NCBI GenBank assembly: GCA_944342125.1
Contig: CALVMF010000054.1
Location: 1 to 7,529, forward strand
Origin: an uncultured Bacilli bacterium
GTDB lineage: Bacteria; Bacillota_I; Bacilli_A; RFN20; CAG-826
Direction of reading: 5' to 3'
Length of the DNA: 7,529 bases
Part shown: one piece after another, positions 6,912 through 7,529 of the stretch
Layout: the number at the start of each line of letters is the position of its first letter
Numbering within the stretch: position 1 is the stretch's first letter
Program-made: the position numbers and the translations under genes
The notes under the pieces: model-generated
Database searches by the model: none
What the model was told of the DNA's origin: nothing
The model's input: the letters and a program-made list of their open reading frames with translations, nothing else

Positions 6912-6937
6912 GCAAAATCTATACTATAAACTATTAT
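6910..6937 (+). promoter_or_regulatory. Candidate promoter for the Fmt-C-like gene and methyltransferase
   Basis: TTGCAA (6910-6915, 4/6 to TTGACA) is separated by 16 bp from TATTAT (6932-6937, 5/6 to TATAAT). It lies directly after the terminator and predicts a start near 6944 with a leader of about 38 nt. A second possibility is TATATT at 6972-6977, which would make the transcript essentially leaderless at the ATG, but it has no recognisable -35. Confidence 0.5.
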
Positions 6938-6981
6938 TTTTCCTTTTAGAAAAAAGTTTTTAGGTTAAAATTATATTATAT

Positions 6982-7284
6982 ATGGAAGTAAAAAGATTAG
7001 ATTTTGAAAAAGATTTTGACTTTTCAAGCGATATCCCAGTGTATTGCTATTTTAACGATGACCGACTTGAGTTTTTAAAATACGATCGTTATGTTGGTCC
7101 AATCACTTTACAAAGACTTCCAAATGGTGGCATTCAATCAGTTTATGGCGGGAAACTTATTATTAAAGTTAATAATGGATTTTTAGAAGTTACTGAAGTT
7201 AAATTTGAAAATAAAGAGATGAACTCCAAAGATTTTATTGCTATGGTTGGCGATGAAAATCTAGTTAATTTAGTTTTATTATAG
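6982..7284 (+). CDS. Small protein resembling a stand-alone methionyl-tRNA formyltransferase C-terminal domain
   Basis: One hundred residues with no signal peptide or membrane segment. Residues 19-34 (IPVYCYFNDDRLEFLK) resemble the start of the Fmt C-terminal domain, where family members read roughly 'PGAYTYFNGKRLKIWK'. Residues 57-86 (GGKLIIKVN...EVTEVKFENKEMNSKDFI) resemble its end, roughly 'GALKITEVQPEGKKRMSAEDFL'. In Fmt this OB-like domain contacts tRNA. The catalytic hydrolase-fold domain is absent, and the 203 bp upstream hold a terminator and promoter rather than a decayed Fmt N-terminus, so this looks like an independent gene. No Shine-Dalgarno precedes the ATG: the only AGG (6962-6964) is 17 nt away. 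The only in-frame codons between the preceding TAG (6961) and this ATG are non-start codons apart from rare ATT/ATA. The methyltransferase gene begins 15 nt after its stop in the same frame. An RNA-binding role is inferred; similarity is judged by eye only. Confidence 0.72.
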   Translation: MEVKRLDFEKDFDFSSDIPVYCYFNDDRLEFLKYDRYVGPITLQRLPNGGIQSVYGGKLIIKVNNGFLEVTEVKFENKEMNSKDFIAMVGDENLVNLVLL

Positions 7285-7299
7285 TTTTTATATTTTTAT

Positions 7300-7529
7300 A
7301 TGGGGTTAATTGAGATAGTCAAGTGCGTTGATTTTACTTTTGATGGGCAAGGATTAGCTAAAAACAAAAGTGGACGTACTTTTTTTGTACCTTCTTTATT
7401 AATAGGTGAAGAAGCGGAAGTTGAAGTTTTGTATCATAAAAAGGATTTTGATGTAGCTAAAATTAAAAAAATACTTACTTTTTCTCCTTTTAGAATCACT
7501 CCAAAATGTCCTTGTGCGACATCTTGTGG
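7300..7529 (+). CDS. RlmD/RlmCD-like 23S rRNA (uracil-C5)-methyltransferase, N-terminal part (3' end cut by window)
   Basis: The 76 complete codons show an N-terminal TRAM domain (residues ~1-60). Its key stretches are VDFTFDGQGLAKNKSGRTFFVP, split around residues 10-31, and IGEEAEVEVLYHKKDFDVAKI. It then reads SPFRITPKCPCATSCG, where C70-x5-C76-G matches the CX5CGGC start of the [4Fe-4S] cluster motif of RumA/RlmD-type enzymes. The family uses S-adenosylmethionine to methylate C5 of specific uridines in 23S rRNA (U1939 and/or U747) or tRNA. The catalytic domain lies beyond the window, so the target and gene name cannot be assigned. The start is ATG 7300, preceded only by an A/T run (TTTTTATATTTTTAT) with no Shine-Dalgarno. 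It follows the Fmt-C-like gene by 15 nt and is in the same frame, suggesting co-transcription and coupled re-initiation. Confidence 0.85.
   Translation, partial: MGLIEIVKCVDFTFDGQGLAKNKSGRTFFVPSLLIGEEAEVEVLYHKKDFDVAKIKKILTFSPFRITPKCPCATSC

Noticed and set aside
6779..6981. Small protein gene, tRNA or CRISPR in the 203-bp gap
   Set aside because: No open frame with a start signal, no cloverleaf and no spaced repeats are visible; the gap is accounted for by two hairpins and a promoter.
1..7529. Mycoplasma-type code with TGA as tryptophan
   Set aside because: The low GC suggested it, and none of the five stops is TGA. However, no gene contains an in-frame TGA and all tryptophans checked in metG and neighbours use TGG, so the standard code suffices.

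Overview
The window is AT-rich, with A/T-dominated codons throughout. It carries five genes with readable ends or starts plus one gene cut off by the window's right edge, all on the + strand. Low GC, intrinsic terminators, Shine-Dalgarno (SD)-type starts and a Bacillota-like methionyl-tRNA synthetase point to a low-GC Bacillota/Mycoplasmatota-type bacterium, plausibly an uncultured host-associated lineage. This is inference; no species-specific marker was recognised. Every Trp codon examined is TGG and no gene ends in TGA. The standard bacterial code therefore fits, and there is no sign that TGA encodes Trp.

Layout. (1) Positions 1-2256 are the 3' part of a large gene for a probable cell-surface or secreted beta-rich repeat protein. 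Its frame is open at the left edge, it is very tyrosine-rich near the start of the window, and it ends in ten consecutive prolines two codons before the stop. A strong intrinsic terminator follows at once. (2) Positions 2290-2405 are a regulatory interval with a 29-bp imperfect palindrome just upstream of a perfect TATAAT. (3) Positions 2406-6778 look like one transcription unit: a DUF2130 coiled-coil protein with a PD-(D/E)XK-like motif, methionyl-tRNA synthetase (metG), and a class-3 aldehyde dehydrogenase that starts with TTG 2 nt after metG. (4) Positions 6779-6981 are non-coding but structured. A long hairpin displays a copy of the 16S rRNA 3' tail (anti-SD) in its loop, followed immediately by a strong terminator hairpin and then a new promoter. 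(5) Positions 6982-7284 encode a 100-residue protein resembling a free-standing C-terminal domain of methionyl-tRNA formyltransferase. (6) From 7300 to the window end is the start of a TRAM-domain, iron-sulfur RlmD/RlmCD-like 23S rRNA uracil-C5 methyltransferase. Neither of these last two genes has a recognisable Shine-Dalgarno.

How they fit together. The second half has a translation theme: metG, an orphan Fmt-C-like domain, an rRNA methyltransferase and an anti-SD-displaying RNA. The DUF2130 protein and aldehyde dehydrogenase are co-transcribed with metG by position, but no biochemical link is evident. The best candidates for undescribed biology are the anti-SD hairpin RNA at 6828-6903, the orphan Fmt-C-like gene in frame with the methyltransferase across a single TAG, and the DUF2130 protein under a palindromic operator-like site.
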